A stretch of 64,000 nucleotides of DNA from Haloterrigena sp. KLK7. GTDB lineage: Archaea > Halobacteriota > Halobacteria > Halobacteriales > Natrialbaceae. The notes beneath the pieces are model-generated. The model searched no databases and had not been told where the DNA came from. It saw nothing but the letters and a program-made list of their open reading frames with translations. The stretch is from assembly GCF_037914945.1 (NCBI RefSeq), contig NZ_CP149790.1, forward strand, positions 124,001 to 188,000, written 5' to 3'. Positions 34,280-43,076 of this stretch are shown one piece after another. Positions within the stretch are counted from its first letter, which is position 1; every line of letters starts with the position of its first letter. The position numbers and the translations under genes are program-made.

Positions 34280-34609
34280 TTACCGCTGGGGAACGCCGTA
34301 ATCGATGTGCACGTCGGGGACGCTCGACGATTCCGGCACCGCGTTTCCGTTCCAGTCGACGACGTGGACGTTGGTCACCTGTCCGTCGAATCGGAACCGC
34401 TGGATACCGACGTCGATCGTCCCTTCAGCGACGCTCCCGGAGACGATCGTCGCTTCCGCGACGGGATCGGCCGCGTCCATCTCGATCTCACCGTCGACGG
34501 TGATCTCGAAACTCGAGGGGACGCCCCGACCGACGATGGTCACGAGGTTCGGGAGTGGTTCCGCGTCTGTACTGGCAGCTTTGTCCTGTACCGGAGTGTC
34601 ACGTGCCAT
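34280..34609 (-). CDS. stand-alone beta-sandwich module protein
   Basis: A 109-aa protein consisting of a short polar N-terminus starting MARD and one copy of the beta module that occurs in tandem in the exported beta-helix proteins. The stretch GRGVPSSFEITVDGEIE matches GRGVPTSFELSVDGEIE of the 26484 protein, and the C-terminus HIDYGVPQR resembles the ends of the larger paralogs. The Tat signal and beta-helix are missing, so it may be an internal deletion product of such a gene. It keeps its own GCTTATAC box (34633-34640 reverse) 23 bases before the start and may be expressed, presumably in the cytoplasm. Confidence 0.65.
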   Translation of the reverse strand: MARDTPVQDKAASTDAEPLPNLVTIVGRGVPSSFEITVDGEIEMDAADPVAEATIVSGSVAEGTIDVGIQRFRFDGQVTNVHVVDWNGNAVPESSSVPDVHIDYGVPQR

Positions 34610-34941
34610 ACTTCGTTAACCCGACCTTCACGGTATAAGCTTTCTTGTCGAATGAACGGTAGCTTTTCGAGAAATACAGCCCGACGGATATCGGTTGGAC
34701 ACCGAATCACCGCGATTTCGTTCAGGATTTCCCGAACGAGCGGTCGCGGATCGCCGCGGCGTTGGCGTCGACTCGAGTTCGGTCGCCGCGACTGCGTCGT
34801 TCGCCGCGACCGCGTAGCGAGACGAGCAGTTCGTCGCTCGAGGCGCGGCCGTCTCCACGCGGTGCCGGCCGAACGAGGCGTCTGTCGACGCTTTCCGTTG
34901 CGCGCGTGCGCTCGCTCAGCGCGGTGGACTCTGGGAACCGG
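34610..34941. other. intergenic region
   Basis: Contains the promoter of the 34609 gene and no recognisable gene. Confidence 0.35.
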
Positions 34942-36186
34942 TCAGGACGTGTCCAGATCGAGCCGCGAGAGCGTCCAATCGTCGACTGCCGTCTCCTCGA
35001 TCGCGTCGGCGCCGCCGAGGTCGCGAGCGAGCAGCGTCCGCGCGCTCGGTCGAATCAACGTCGAGAGCGGGAAGCGCGTGTCGGGGTAGAACCGGTACTG
35101 GATCGGCGACGGCAGCGTCTCCCCGAAGGCGGTGACGTAGTGGCTGTCCGGCCGGTCCGCGAGGACCGCCGCCAGCAGGCGATCGATCGCCGTCGCCTCG
35201 GCCTCGATCTCCCGCGGCAGGGTATCGACGATTCGCAGGTGTTCGTCGACGGCCGAGCAGAGCAGCGCGGCGACGGGCGTCTCTCCGTCCCGTACCGCGA
35301 CGTACGCCGTGTAGGTGCGGGCGGGGTTCGCACACCGCCATCGGTAGAACTCGGCGGTTCGATTCGTGTGGATCCCCGACGGAATCGATCGCCGGTAGAT
35401 CGACTCGAGGACGTCCGCGGGCGGCGTCTCGTACCGGACGACGTCGAACTCCCCGTCGGAGTCGGTGACCAGACGGTCGCCCGCCCGCTGCGAACTCGTG
35501 ATCACGTCGGCGAGCGCGTCCGCGACGCTCGTCTCGGCGTCGTCGGACGGAGCGCGGTCGCCGGGCGGATCGCGGTCCGCGCCCGAGCCGAACTCGCCGT
35601 CGACGACCCACTCGTCGCCGCCTACGCTCCGATCGAAGCCGTCGAGCGCCGGGGCGCCGTCGCTTCCATCGCGATCGTCCTCGTCGTCGGTCAACGCCTT
35701 GACGCTCCCGATGGGGTCCTGCGGTCGGTAGTACACCGGGACCGTCCCGATCTCCCGCCAGCCGTGTTTGAGGTTGCCCGGCTTGGAGTTCTCGTTCGGG
35801 AAGTTGAAACAGAGCGCCGGCGGTCGATCGGTGCCGGCGTATCGCTCGAGGGCGTACTCGTTCATGCGGCTGAACAGCCCCTGGTTCCGGTACTCCGGGT
35901 GGACCATCGTATCGCAGGGCTGGAACGCGATCCGCTCGGTCCCATCGATGCGCAGTTCCTGGGCGAAAAACGCCCGACAGCCGACGAGATCGCCCTCGCT
36001 CTCGGCGACGACGATCGGAACGTGGTCGGCGTAGGGATTGTCCTCGTACTTCCAGCGAAACCAGTCGACGCTTCGGTCGCGGCCGAACACCTGCTCGTAC
36101 AGCGACAACAGTTCGGTCCGATCGCTGTGTTCGAACGGACGGACCGTACACGGAGACCGCGTGGACGTCGATGTGGGATTACTCAT
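34942..36186 (-). CDS. GNAT-family N-acetyltransferase
   Basis: A 414-aa protein. The N-terminal ~150 residues form a GNAT domain with the acetyl-CoA-binding pattern VHPEYRNQGLFSRMNEYAL and a preceding strand VVAESEGDLVGCRAFF. An acidic, low-complexity insert (about 175-245) leads to a second acyltransferase-like half containing EFYRWRCANPARTYTAYVAVRDGET. The double layout resembles enzymes that acylate amino sugars or sugar nucleotides in surface-polymer clusters. It is a single gene, divergent from the formyltransferase gene. The substrate is unknown. Confidence 0.75.
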   Translation of the reverse strand: MSNPTSTSTRSPCTVRPFEHSDRTELLSLYEQVFGRDRSVDWFRWKYEDNPYADHVPIVVAESEGDLVGCRAFFAQELRIDGTERIAFQPCDTMVHPEYRNQGLFSRMNEYALERYAGTDRPPALCFNFPNENSKPGNLKHGWREIGTVPVYYRPQDPIGSVKALTDDEDDRDGSDGAPALDGFDRSVGGDEWVVDGEFGSGADRDPPGDRAPSDDAETSVADALADVITSSQRAGDRLVTDSDGEFDVVRYETPPADVLESIYRRSIPSGIHTNRTAEFYRWRCANPARTYTAYVAVRDGETPVAALLCSAVDEHLRIVDTLPREIEAEATAIDRLLAAVLADRPDSHYVTAFGETLPSPIQYRFYPDTRFPLSTLIRPSARTLLARDLGGADAIEETAVDDWTLSRLDLDTS

Positions 36187-36605
36187 GGACGGAGCGGACT
36201 GCAGCGTACTTCAACGATCAGTCGAATCTGACTTTATCGTACCTATCAAAAGGGATTGAGCCTGTATACGCCGAACCGCTCCGGTGACGTCCATAGCGGG
36301 GATCGATACCGTCCCGCCCTCGAGTGTGTCGTTCGAACTGTATCAGCCGACGCCACGGAATCACCGTGTCGGTCGTTCTAACCGTACCCTACCCGAATCC
36401 GATCCGGTAGTCCGGACTCGGCCGTCCGAACGCTCACAGTCGATGCGTCGGGTTCGTTGCGCTGACGGGCGGTCCGCGGTCCGTCTACGGCGACCATACT
36501 AAAGACGCGTCTCGGAATACGATCGGCCAGCAATGGTAGTCACGACAACTGACGGCATCGCGTTCGGCCCGTCGGCACCGACCGACGGCGCCGCCACCGA
36601 GCGCC
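36187..36605. other. intergenic region between divergent genes
   Basis: Promoter region for the GNAT and formyltransferase genes. CCATACTAAAG at 36494-36504 vaguely resembles the CATAACAA motif. No gene is seen. Confidence 0.35.
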
Positions 36606-37436
36606 ATGAGTGACGACGGCCTCTCGATCGGACTCCTCCTCGCCGAACCGGCGATGGAGCGATGGGCCCTCGAGGCCGTCGAGCGGGCCCGTCGGGACGC
36701 CGACGCCTCGGTCGATTTCGTGGTCCTGCCCGCCGACGAGGACAGCGCAGACGCTGACGGTCCGATCGATGCGATGGAGCGATACGTCACGTCCGCGCTC
36801 GAGTACGGCGCGTGGACGCCCGTGCTGGGCTGGCACCGGCTGGTGAACACGCCGGAGCACTACGAGAAGGTGCCGATCGACGACCTCGAGTGGATCGACG
36901 ACGCGGAGGTCGTCCGCGCGCGTCCGGAGCCCGCCGACGATTTCGGACAGCGGCTTCCGGCCTCGGTCGTCGATCGCATCGAGTCGGCCGGCATCGATCT
37001 CCTGTTCCGGCGCGGGTTCGGGATCCTCAAGGGCGACGTGCTGACGGCGCCGACCCACGGCGTCCTGAGCTACCACCACGGCAACGTCAGGGACTACCGG
37101 GGTCGCCCCCCCGGCGTCTGGGAGTACGCGAACGACGAACGGTCGGCCGGGATCACGCTCCAGCGACTGACGCCGACCCTCGACGGCGGGGAGATCGTCG
37201 TCGAGAAGACGGTCGACATCGGCGACTGTCGGACGTGGCAGGCGGTCGAAGATCGACTGTTCGAGCGCTCGACGGAGATGCTGGCGACCGCCTGTACCCG
37301 ACTCGAGGACCCGTCGTTCGAGACGACGAAACCGGACGATCTCGGGCCGCTGTACACGTGTCCGGACGCGCTCGAGACGGTACAGATCGAACTCAAGAAT
37401 TCCAAAGGGAAGCTGCTGAACAACATTTCCGGCTAG
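36606..37436 (+). CDS. formyltransferase-family enzyme (sugar N-formyltransferase-like)
   Basis: A 276-aa protein with the methionyl-tRNA formyltransferase fold. The core motif reads LSYHHGNVRDYRGRPPGVWE (about 158-177), followed by AGITLQRLTPTLDGGEIV. These correspond to the substrate- and folate-binding segments, and His is in place. The family adds formyl groups from 10-formyl-tetrahydrofolate. Outside the tRNA enzyme, members in surface-glycan clusters formylate amino sugars. Its location among sugar-modifying genes favours that role (inference). It lacks the C-terminal domain of the tRNA enzyme. A low-complexity repeat follows its stop. Confidence 0.8.
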   Translation: MSDDGLSIGLLLAEPAMERWALEAVERARRDADASVDFVVLPADEDSADADGPIDAMERYVTSALEYGAWTPVLGWHRLVNTPEHYEKVPIDDLEWIDDAEVVRARPEPADDFGQRLPASVVDRIESAGIDLLFRRGFGILKGDVLTAPTHGVLSYHHGNVRDYRGRPPGVWEYANDERSAGITLQRLTPTLDGGEIVVEKTVDIGDCRTWQAVEDRLFERSTEMLATACTRLEDPSFETTKPDDLGPLYTCPDALETVQIELKNSKGKLLNNISG

Positions 37437-37461
37437 CGCGGTTCGCGCTCGCTTCGTTTTC

Positions 37462-37536
37462 GTTCGCTTCGACGACCGTTTGTTCTGTCCTCGCTCGCTT
37501 CGACGATCGTTCGCTCCGTCCTCGTTCGCTCCCCTC
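37462..37536. repeat. 31-base tandem repeat
   Basis: Units at 37462-37492 and 37493-37523 follow the pattern G-Y-TCGCTTCGACGA-Y-CGTT with the same TCCTC ending. A third partial unit (GTTCGCTCC) starts at 37524. It lies just after the formyltransferase stop in a pyrimidine-rich stretch. Confidence 0.6.
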
Positions 37537-37702
37537 TTCTCGGTTCCGAGCGTTCGCTCACGCTCCGTCGACTCGACGCCCGTCCTCGCGAGGAGACTCT
37601 CGTTTCACCGCCCGATCCGGCGACGTGTCGCTCGGTCCGAGTCGGGGTCCGTATCGCTCGAATCGATCGTCCGCACCGGTGCCGCTTCGGTCGTCGATTC
37701 GG

Positions 37703-39316
37703 TCACTCGAGGTAGCCGAGGTCCGCCAGCCGCTTCTCGACCCCCTCGTCGGCCGTCTCGACCGACCGATCGGCGTCGAGTCGGGGATAGGATCGCGTGC
37801 CGGCCGGCTCGACACAGGGGAGCGGTTCGCCGTCCATCCGCTCGTCGTACGGGACGCCGAGCGTCGACAGGACGGTCGGCGCGACGTCGAAGAGGTGGGC
37901 GCTTCCGACGCCGGCGGCGGGGTCGATCGCCTCACCGCGGGCCGCGATCGTCCCGTCGCGTTTGTGGTTCCACGGTTCGCTCGGCGGCCCGAACTGCTCG
38001 TCGAGCAGGGTCGCCGACAGGAAGTGATCGAAGTCGGCCGGGACGGTCACGACGTCGACGGCGTCCTCGATCTCGGGGCCGTGAAAGACTTCCTCCCGCG
38101 GTCGGACCGCCTCGAAGACGGGCTCGCCGTCGGGGGTCGTCACCGAGCGCAGTTCGTCGATGAGCCGAGCCCGGACCTCCTCGTATCGCTCGGGCGGGAC
38201 GACGCCGTCGGGCTCGCGACCCTCGAGGTTGATGCGAACGCCGAGTTCGATTCGCGAGCGCACGTACGCGGCCGATTCGGGGAAGTCGACCTGCTCTGCG
38301 CCCGCGTTGACGAGCCCGTTCGGGACGCGGGCCGCGACGAGGTCGGCGATCCCGAGCCGCTCGAGGACGCCACCGATCCGCTGGCTCGTGAGCCCGAATC
38401 CGGCGGCGGTCGCCATCGCCCGTTCGGCGACGCCGGGGTCGTAGCTCGTGTCGTCCCGACCTCGCTTGAGGTTCCCGTCGCGAACCGTCGCCCACGTCGG
38501 CATGCCGTCTCCGCCGCGCTCGGTCGCGACGAACCCCTCCTCGCGGAGAAACTCGTTGGCTCGAAACTCCACGCCGTCGTACGGTCCCATCCCGTGGTCG
38601 CTGGCGATAATCACGTTCTCCGGATCGTGGGCCTCGATGATCTCCCGGAGCTCTCGGTCGACCGCGCGGTAGATCGAGCGGATCGCTTCCTCGTCGTTCG
38701 GCCGCTCGTGGAAGATCGAGTCCGTCGCCTGGAACTCGACGAACCCGAACTCGGGGTCGTCTCGGTCGGCCAGGTAGCGAAACGCCTCCCCGCGCATCCG
38801 CACGCAGTCGCTGTAGGCCCGCCCCAGATCGTCGACGTCCTCGTCGGGATAGACGCGGTACTCCCCGATCTCTTCCCGGACCTCCTCGAGTAGCCCGTCG
38901 GGATGGCAGTCGGGGTCTTCTGGCGCGGTATAGCCGGGGATCAACGTGCCGTCGAACTCCCGGGGCGGGTGCGTGACGGGGACGTTGACGACCGCGCTCG
39001 TGATTCCGTGGCGGTCGAGCAGTTCCCACAGCGACCGCTCGCGGACGTCGGTAGCGTTGACCACGTCCCAGTCGTAGCCCTCGAACCGCAGGAATCCGTA
39101 AACGCCGTGTTTACCGGGGTTCATCCCCGTGTACAGCGACGGCCACGCGGAGGCCGTCCACGGCGGGATCTGTGACTCGAGCGGGCCGCTCGTCCCGGTC
39201 CGGTAGATCGACTCCAGCGTCGGCACCTCGCCGTCGTCGAACAGCGGCGACAGGACCCGATCGCAGGCCGCGTCGATGCCGACCAACAGCGTTTGGAGTG
39301 AGGATCGGTCCTTCAT
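37703..39316 (-). CDS. alkaline-phosphatase superfamily phosphodiesterase/phosphatase
   Basis: A 537-aa protein of the type I phosphodiesterase / nucleotide pyrophosphatase group. The metal-binding start LLVGIDAACDRVL and the nucleophile region WTASAWPSLYTGMNPGKHG, with Ser or Thr at the active site, are present. So are TDSIFHE and the metal ligands of IIASDHGMGPYDGVEF. There is no signal peptide, so it is cytoplasmic or recognised in another way. The C-terminus ends LADLGYLE, which is matched by LKGLGYME in the paralog at 61466. ATG 39316 is used. CATAACGA lies 26 bases upstream. Substrate unknown. A lipid- or nucleotide-linked sugar phosphate is plausible. Confidence 0.82.
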   Translation of the reverse strand: MKDRSSLQTLLVGIDAACDRVLSPLFDDGEVPTLESIYRTGTSGPLESQIPPWTASAWPSLYTGMNPGKHGVYGFLRFEGYDWDVVNATDVRERSLWELLDRHGITSAVVNVPVTHPPREFDGTLIPGYTAPEDPDCHPDGLLEEVREEIGEYRVYPDEDVDDLGRAYSDCVRMRGEAFRYLADRDDPEFGFVEFQATDSIFHERPNDEEAIRSIYRAVDRELREIIEAHDPENVIIASDHGMGPYDGVEFRANEFLREEGFVATERGGDGMPTWATVRDGNLKRGRDDTSYDPGVAERAMATAAGFGLTSQRIGGVLERLGIADLVAARVPNGLVNAGAEQVDFPESAAYVRSRIELGVRINLEGREPDGVVPPERYEEVRARLIDELRSVTTPDGEPVFEAVRPREEVFHGPEIEDAVDVVTVPADFDHFLSATLLDEQFGPPSEPWNHKRDGTIAARGEAIDPAAGVGSAHLFDVAPTVLSTLGVPYDERMDGEPLPCVEPAGTRSYPRLDADRSVETADEGVEKRLADLGYLE

Positions 39317-39342
39317 AGGGCTGGCTCCGTCCCGTTTACCCT

Positions 39343-39350
39343 TCGTTATG
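39343..39350 (-). promoter_or_regulatory. near match to CATAACAA motif
   Basis: Reads CATAACGA on the reverse strand, 26 bases before the start at 39316. One mismatch to the shared motif. Confidence 0.4.
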
Positions 39351-39535
39351 GAGAAAATTATCGCCGACAATATCTCACTTTCCGAACACGGTTCGGTCGG
39401 CTTCGACGCCGAAACCCGAACGGAGCCGACGTCCCGGATACATAGCTCCGTACCGACGCCAGAATAGGATCTCGTCTCTCACTTCGACTACCTGAACCGG
39501 AGTCGGCCGATCCGGACGCCACCGCCCGTCGCGGA

Positions 39536-40546
39536 CTACTTGACGCTATCGTACAGCGAGGCGATCGTTCGCATTCCCCAGCTCCCGTACTCGAGGCTGT
39601 AGTAGGTCCGCAGCTCGGGGTTGAACTTCGCCTTGTACCGGTTGATACGACGGGTCTCGGCGCCGACGAGATCGTACGTCTCGAGTCCGTTCTCGAGGCC
39701 GTCCTCCATGATCGCCCAGTCGAGCAGGTCGTTGGTCGGCACGTCGACGTCGGCGTCGGTCCGGACGCCGCCCATCCATCGGCCCACGGTGTCGCCGTAC
39801 TCCAGCGCGAGGATGCCACCGACGAACTCGCCGTCGACGCTCAGCGTATACGGTTTGACGCGGCCGTTCTCCGACCGGTCGGCGAGATCGAGGACGAACT
39901 CGACCGGCACATCGAAGTCGATCCCCTGGGACTCGTACCGGTTCTCGACCTGCTCGTGGATCCGTCGAATCTCCGCGGGACCGCCGACCTCGATCTCGTA
40001 GGCGTCCTCGTCGGCGTTGCGGATGTTGCTCCGCGCGTCGCTGCTGAACGTCATCAGCAGCTCTTCCTCGTCGGGCGTGAGATCGACGCCGTAGGTGTAC
40101 TCCGGCGTCGCGTCGAACTCCTGCCACTTGAACGGCCGCGAGTCCTCGAGGGCCGGCGACGTGCGGACGTGGCCGTACTTGGGATCCAGTTCGGACTCGA
40201 TCCACTCGAAGCACCCGTCCATGAAACGCTGTCGACGCCGCTCGCGCTTCCGTTGTTTCAGCTTGCCCATGTTCAGGAAGGCCGGACCGAGATAGGGGAC
40301 CCGGAGGCTCGGCGGCGGCGAGAACGCCGTCGTCACGAACTGCTTGTCGATCTCGAAGACCGGGAAGAGCCCGACCGGCTCCTGTCCCTTGAACCCGATC
40401 AGCGGGTGTACCGCCGCGTCCGAGTGCTCGGCCTGGACCCGCAGCGCCTCGAGCTCGTGACACAGGGTCCCCTGGGGAGACTGGTCGACGTAGCCGTTCC
40501 ACCGCTCGAGGTCGTCGTCCGTCGCGATACGGACGTCGATGCTCAT
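39536..40546 (-). CDS. FemAB/GNAT-like acyltransferase
   Basis: A 336-aa protein with the tandem-GNAT fold of the FemAB-like family. A first half contains LCHELEALRVQAEH, then the loop PYLGPAFLNMGKLKQRKRE. A second half contains VDGEFVGGILALEYGDTVGRWMGG, then NDLLDWAIMEDGLE, and ends with RYKAKFNPELRTYYSLEYG. In bacteria this fold transfers amino acids to peptidoglycan precursors. Archaea lack peptidoglycan, so a sugar or lipid-linked precursor is the likely acceptor (inference). A paralog lies at 55741-56778. Start MSIDVRI at 40546. An upstream in-frame ATG adds 25 non-conserved-looking residues. Confidence 0.8.
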   Translation of the reverse strand: MSIDVRIATDDDLERWNGYVDQSPQGTLCHELEALRVQAEHSDAAVHPLIGFKGQEPVGLFPVFEIDKQFVTTAFSPPPSLRVPYLGPAFLNMGKLKQRKRERRRQRFMDGCFEWIESELDPKYGHVRTSPALEDSRPFKWQEFDATPEYTYGVDLTPDEEELLMTFSSDARSNIRNADEDAYEIEVGGPAEIRRIHEQVENRYESQGIDFDVPVEFVLDLADRSENGRVKPYTLSVDGEFVGGILALEYGDTVGRWMGGVRTDADVDVPTNDLLDWAIMEDGLENGLETYDLVGAETRRINRYKAKFNPELRTYYSLEYGSWGMRTIASLYDSVK

Positions 40547-40883
40547 GGGTTCGACCCTCCGGTTCCGGTCGCCGGACTCGATTCGCTGGGTACGCGTCTC
40601 ATGAGCGATGACTCTCTTCATGGCTACTTTGTAAGCATCCTATTACGGTCTCTCCGGCCCGCAGTTCGCCCGTCCTATCCGTTCTCGAGACGAGTGAGTT
40701 CCGCGGTCGTCGGTTCCGTCGATACGCGCCCGTCCGCCGCTCGACCGGTAATCGACTCGGAGATCCCAACCGCCCGGACCGAGGCGTCGTGGGCGGTCAT
40801 CGTCCGGTCCGCGGCGACCGCTCGCTGCGCCCCGTTCGGTCGGGACGATTCGTTCCGCATTCCCTGACTCTCGTTATCTGACC

Positions 40884-40891
40884 AATAACAA
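40884..40891 (+). promoter_or_regulatory. near match to CATAACAA motif
   Basis: Reads AATAACAA followed by TGG, 39 bases before ATG 40931. Confidence 0.4.
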
Positions 40892-40930
40892 TGGCTGGAT
40901 CAACCGAGTCACCGATAAGCAGGAAGTACA

Positions 40931-42682
40931 ATGAAAGGACTTCCGTTTCAGCCGTTCGCGGTGATCCGACGGCAGAGCAAGCGCCTCGCCGCGGACGTTC
41001 CGTGGGACCTGATCGGCGTCGTCTGCTTTGCCGCCGCCGCGACCGCTCTCATTACGATACTCGACGTCTCGTCGCCGCTGGTGCGGGCAGCGGTCGGAAT
41101 CCCGCTGTTATTTCTCGCCCCCGGCTACGTGACCGTATCGGCGCTGTTTCCGCGCGCGACGACCGCTCGCGGGTCGAGTGTCGACACGCGAATCCCGGTT
41201 CGGCAATCGCGGGAACTGACCGACGTCGAGCGCGCGGCGCTCTCGTTCGGAATCAGTTTCGCGCTCCTGCCGCTACTGGGACTGGCGATCATCACGTCCT
41301 CGTGGGCCCTCTCCGGCTCGGTCGTCGCGTTCTTCGTCACCTGTTTCGTCGCGGTCGGCGCCGCCGTCGCGACCGTCCGGCGGCTGCTCGCCCCCGAGTC
41401 CGAACGGTATCGGGTCGGGTTTCGCTCCCAGTTCGCGGCGGCTCGGGCCGCCCTGTTCGACGGCGAATCGACGCTCCACGCCGCCGTCAACGTCGCGCTC
41501 GTACTCAGTATGATCGTCGCGGTGACGGCCGTCGGGTACGGGCTCGTCTCCCCTCAGCAGGCCGAGCAGTACACGGACCTGCAACTGCTCACCGAAAACG
41601 AGTCGGGAGAGCTCGTCGCGTCGGGCTATCCCGAGGATCTCGAATCCGGCGACGCGGTTCCGCTGGTCGTCGCTCTCGACAACCGGGAGGGCGAGGCCAT
41701 GAACTACACGGTCGTCGTCCAGCAACAGCGAGTCGAGGACGGCGAGGTGGTCGAACGGACCGAGTTACAGCGGTTCGACACCGCGGTCGACGACGGCGAG
41801 ACCGCAGAAGAGGAGGTAACGCTCAGACCGACGGCGACCGGCGACGACGTTCGGATCTCCGTACTGGTGTTTACCGAGGACGTCCCGGAAACGCCGACCT
41901 ACGACGACGCCTACCGGCACGGTCACATCTGGACCACCGCGACCGCGGATTCGGACGTCGGCGCCGACACCGACCTCGAGTCCGGTGACGGTGAGAACGA
42001 GTCCGATGGCGGAGACGAGAACGAGTCCGATGGCGGAGACGAGAACGAGTCCGATGGCGGAGACGAGAACGAGTCCGATGGCGGAGACGAGAACGAGTCC
42101 GATGGCGGGAACGGAACCGACGCCGGAGACGAGAACGAGACTGACGACGCCGATGAGGACGGCGGCGACGATCCGTTCGACTTCGGTGACGGTGACGATG
42201 GTCCGTTCGACTTCGGCGACGGATCCGGGGACGCCGACAACGGGTCGGACAACGGATCTGACGGAGACGGCGACACTGACGGCAGTTTGGACAACGAATC
42301 TAGCGGAGATGGCGGTAGCGACGACGGATCTGGCGGCGGCGGAGACGGAGGTAGCGATGACGGATCCGGCGATGGCGGAGATGGCGGTAGCGACGACGGA
42401 TCTGGCGATGGCGGAGATGGTGGTAGCGACGACGGATCTGGCGATGGCGGAGATGGTGGTAGCGATGACGGATCTGGTGATGGCGGAGATGGCGGTAGCG
42501 ATGACGGATCCGGCGATGGCGGAGATGGCGGTAGCGATGACGGAGATGGCGGCGGCGGAGATGGCGGTAGCGATGACGGGTCCGGCGGCGATGGAGGTGG
42601 CGGCGATGGAGGTGGCGACGACGGATCCGGTGACGGTTCCACTGACGGGGACGATGGGACGAGTAACGAAACCGATGGGTGA
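40931..42682 (+). CDS. DUF1616-type membrane protein with long acidic repeat tail
   Basis: A 583-aa protein. The first ~200 residues carry four or five membrane helices with the DUF1616 pattern ([16 protein letters not shown], then [22 protein letters not shown]). An extracellular beta domain follows (about 205-345: [16 protein letters not shown], then [11 protein letters not shown]). The rest (about 350-583) is pure low complexity: five GDENESDG units, then many copies of a [12 protein letters not shown] unit. The tail should be disordered and highly negative outside the cell, perhaps acting as a spacer or calcium-binding surface. DUF1616 genes are often found near archaeal glycosylation genes. 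AATAACAA precedes the start by 39 bases. Confidence 0.82.
   Translation: MKGLPFQPFAVIRRQSKRLAADVPWDLIGVVCFAAAATALITILDVSSPLVRAAVGIPLLFLAPGYVTVSALFPRATTARGSSVDTRIPVRQSRELTDVERAALSFGISFALLPLLGLAIITSSWALSGSVVAFFVTCFVAVGAAVATVRRLLAPESERYRVGFRSQFAAARAALFDGESTLHAAVNVALVLSMIVAVTAVGYGLVSPQQAEQYTDLQLLTENESGELVASGYPEDLESGDAVPLVVALDNREGEAMNYTVVVQQQRVEDGEVVERTELQRFDTAVDDGETAEEEVTLRPTATGDDVRISVLVFTEDVPETPTYDDAYRHGHIWTTATADSDVGADTDLESGDGENESDGGDENESDGGDENESDGGDENESDGGDENESDGGNGTDAGDENETDDADEDGGDDPFDFGDGDDGPFDFGDGSGDADNGSDNGSDGDGDTDGSLDNESSGDGGSDDGSGGGGDGGSDDGSGDGGDGGSDDGSGDGGDGGSDDGSGDGGDGGSDDGSGDGGDGGSDDGSGDGGDGGSDDGDGGGGDGGSDDGSGGDGGGGDGGGDDGSGDGSTDGDDGTSNETDG
41992..42111 (+). repeat. 24-base tandem repeat, five units, inside the DUF1616 gene
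   Basis: Near-identical units start at 41992, 42016, 42040, 42064 and 42088, each encoding ENESDGGD in one phase. The DNA is almost unchanged between units, which points to recent slippage or recombination. Confidence 0.85.
42314..42601 (+). repeat. 36-base tandem repeat, eight units, inside the DUF1616 gene
   Basis: Units start with GGTAGCGA at 42314 and every 36 bases up to 42566. They encode a Gly-Ser-Asp-Asp-Gly-Ser-Gly-type repeat with silent variation between copies. Confidence 0.8.
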
Positions 42683-43076
42683 TCGCGTTCGGTAGCGAAT
42701 CGGCGTTCGGTTTCGAGTCAGTACCGATCGTTCTCGAGCCGCGAGGGCAGACTCAGGCACTATCGATGACCCAGCGGAGAGTCGCTTCGACCAGCAGTCG
42801 CGACTCGCGTGGGGCACTGCGACGGGCGGTCGCCCCGGAGTCCGTCGCCGGCCTCACTCGAGGCTAGTCGGTCGCGAGTCGACCGTCGCTAGCCGCCCCC
42901 TTACTGCGCTCCATTGCTACGGGACGCCCCGATAGTTGCTCCTCGACCCCGCCGGTCGCGAACCGCTCTCAGGCTCCGAAACCGGTGGAGAGACGGTTAA
43001 TTGCCTCCATAACAATGACTCTCCGAGTGACTGTTTTCGGTACGGACTATTCGACTACCTACGCACCTCAGAACAC
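42683..43076. other. intergenic region
   Basis: No gene is seen. It contains the exact CATAACAA motif at 43008-43015. Confidence 0.4.
43008..43015 (+). promoter_or_regulatory. CATAACAA motif
   Basis: An exact copy in the direction of transcription, 61 bases before the start at 43077. Confidence 0.55.

Noticed and set aside
42314-42601. 36-base direct repeats as a CRISPR array
   Set aside because: Units are contiguous without unique spacers and are in frame within a protein gene.
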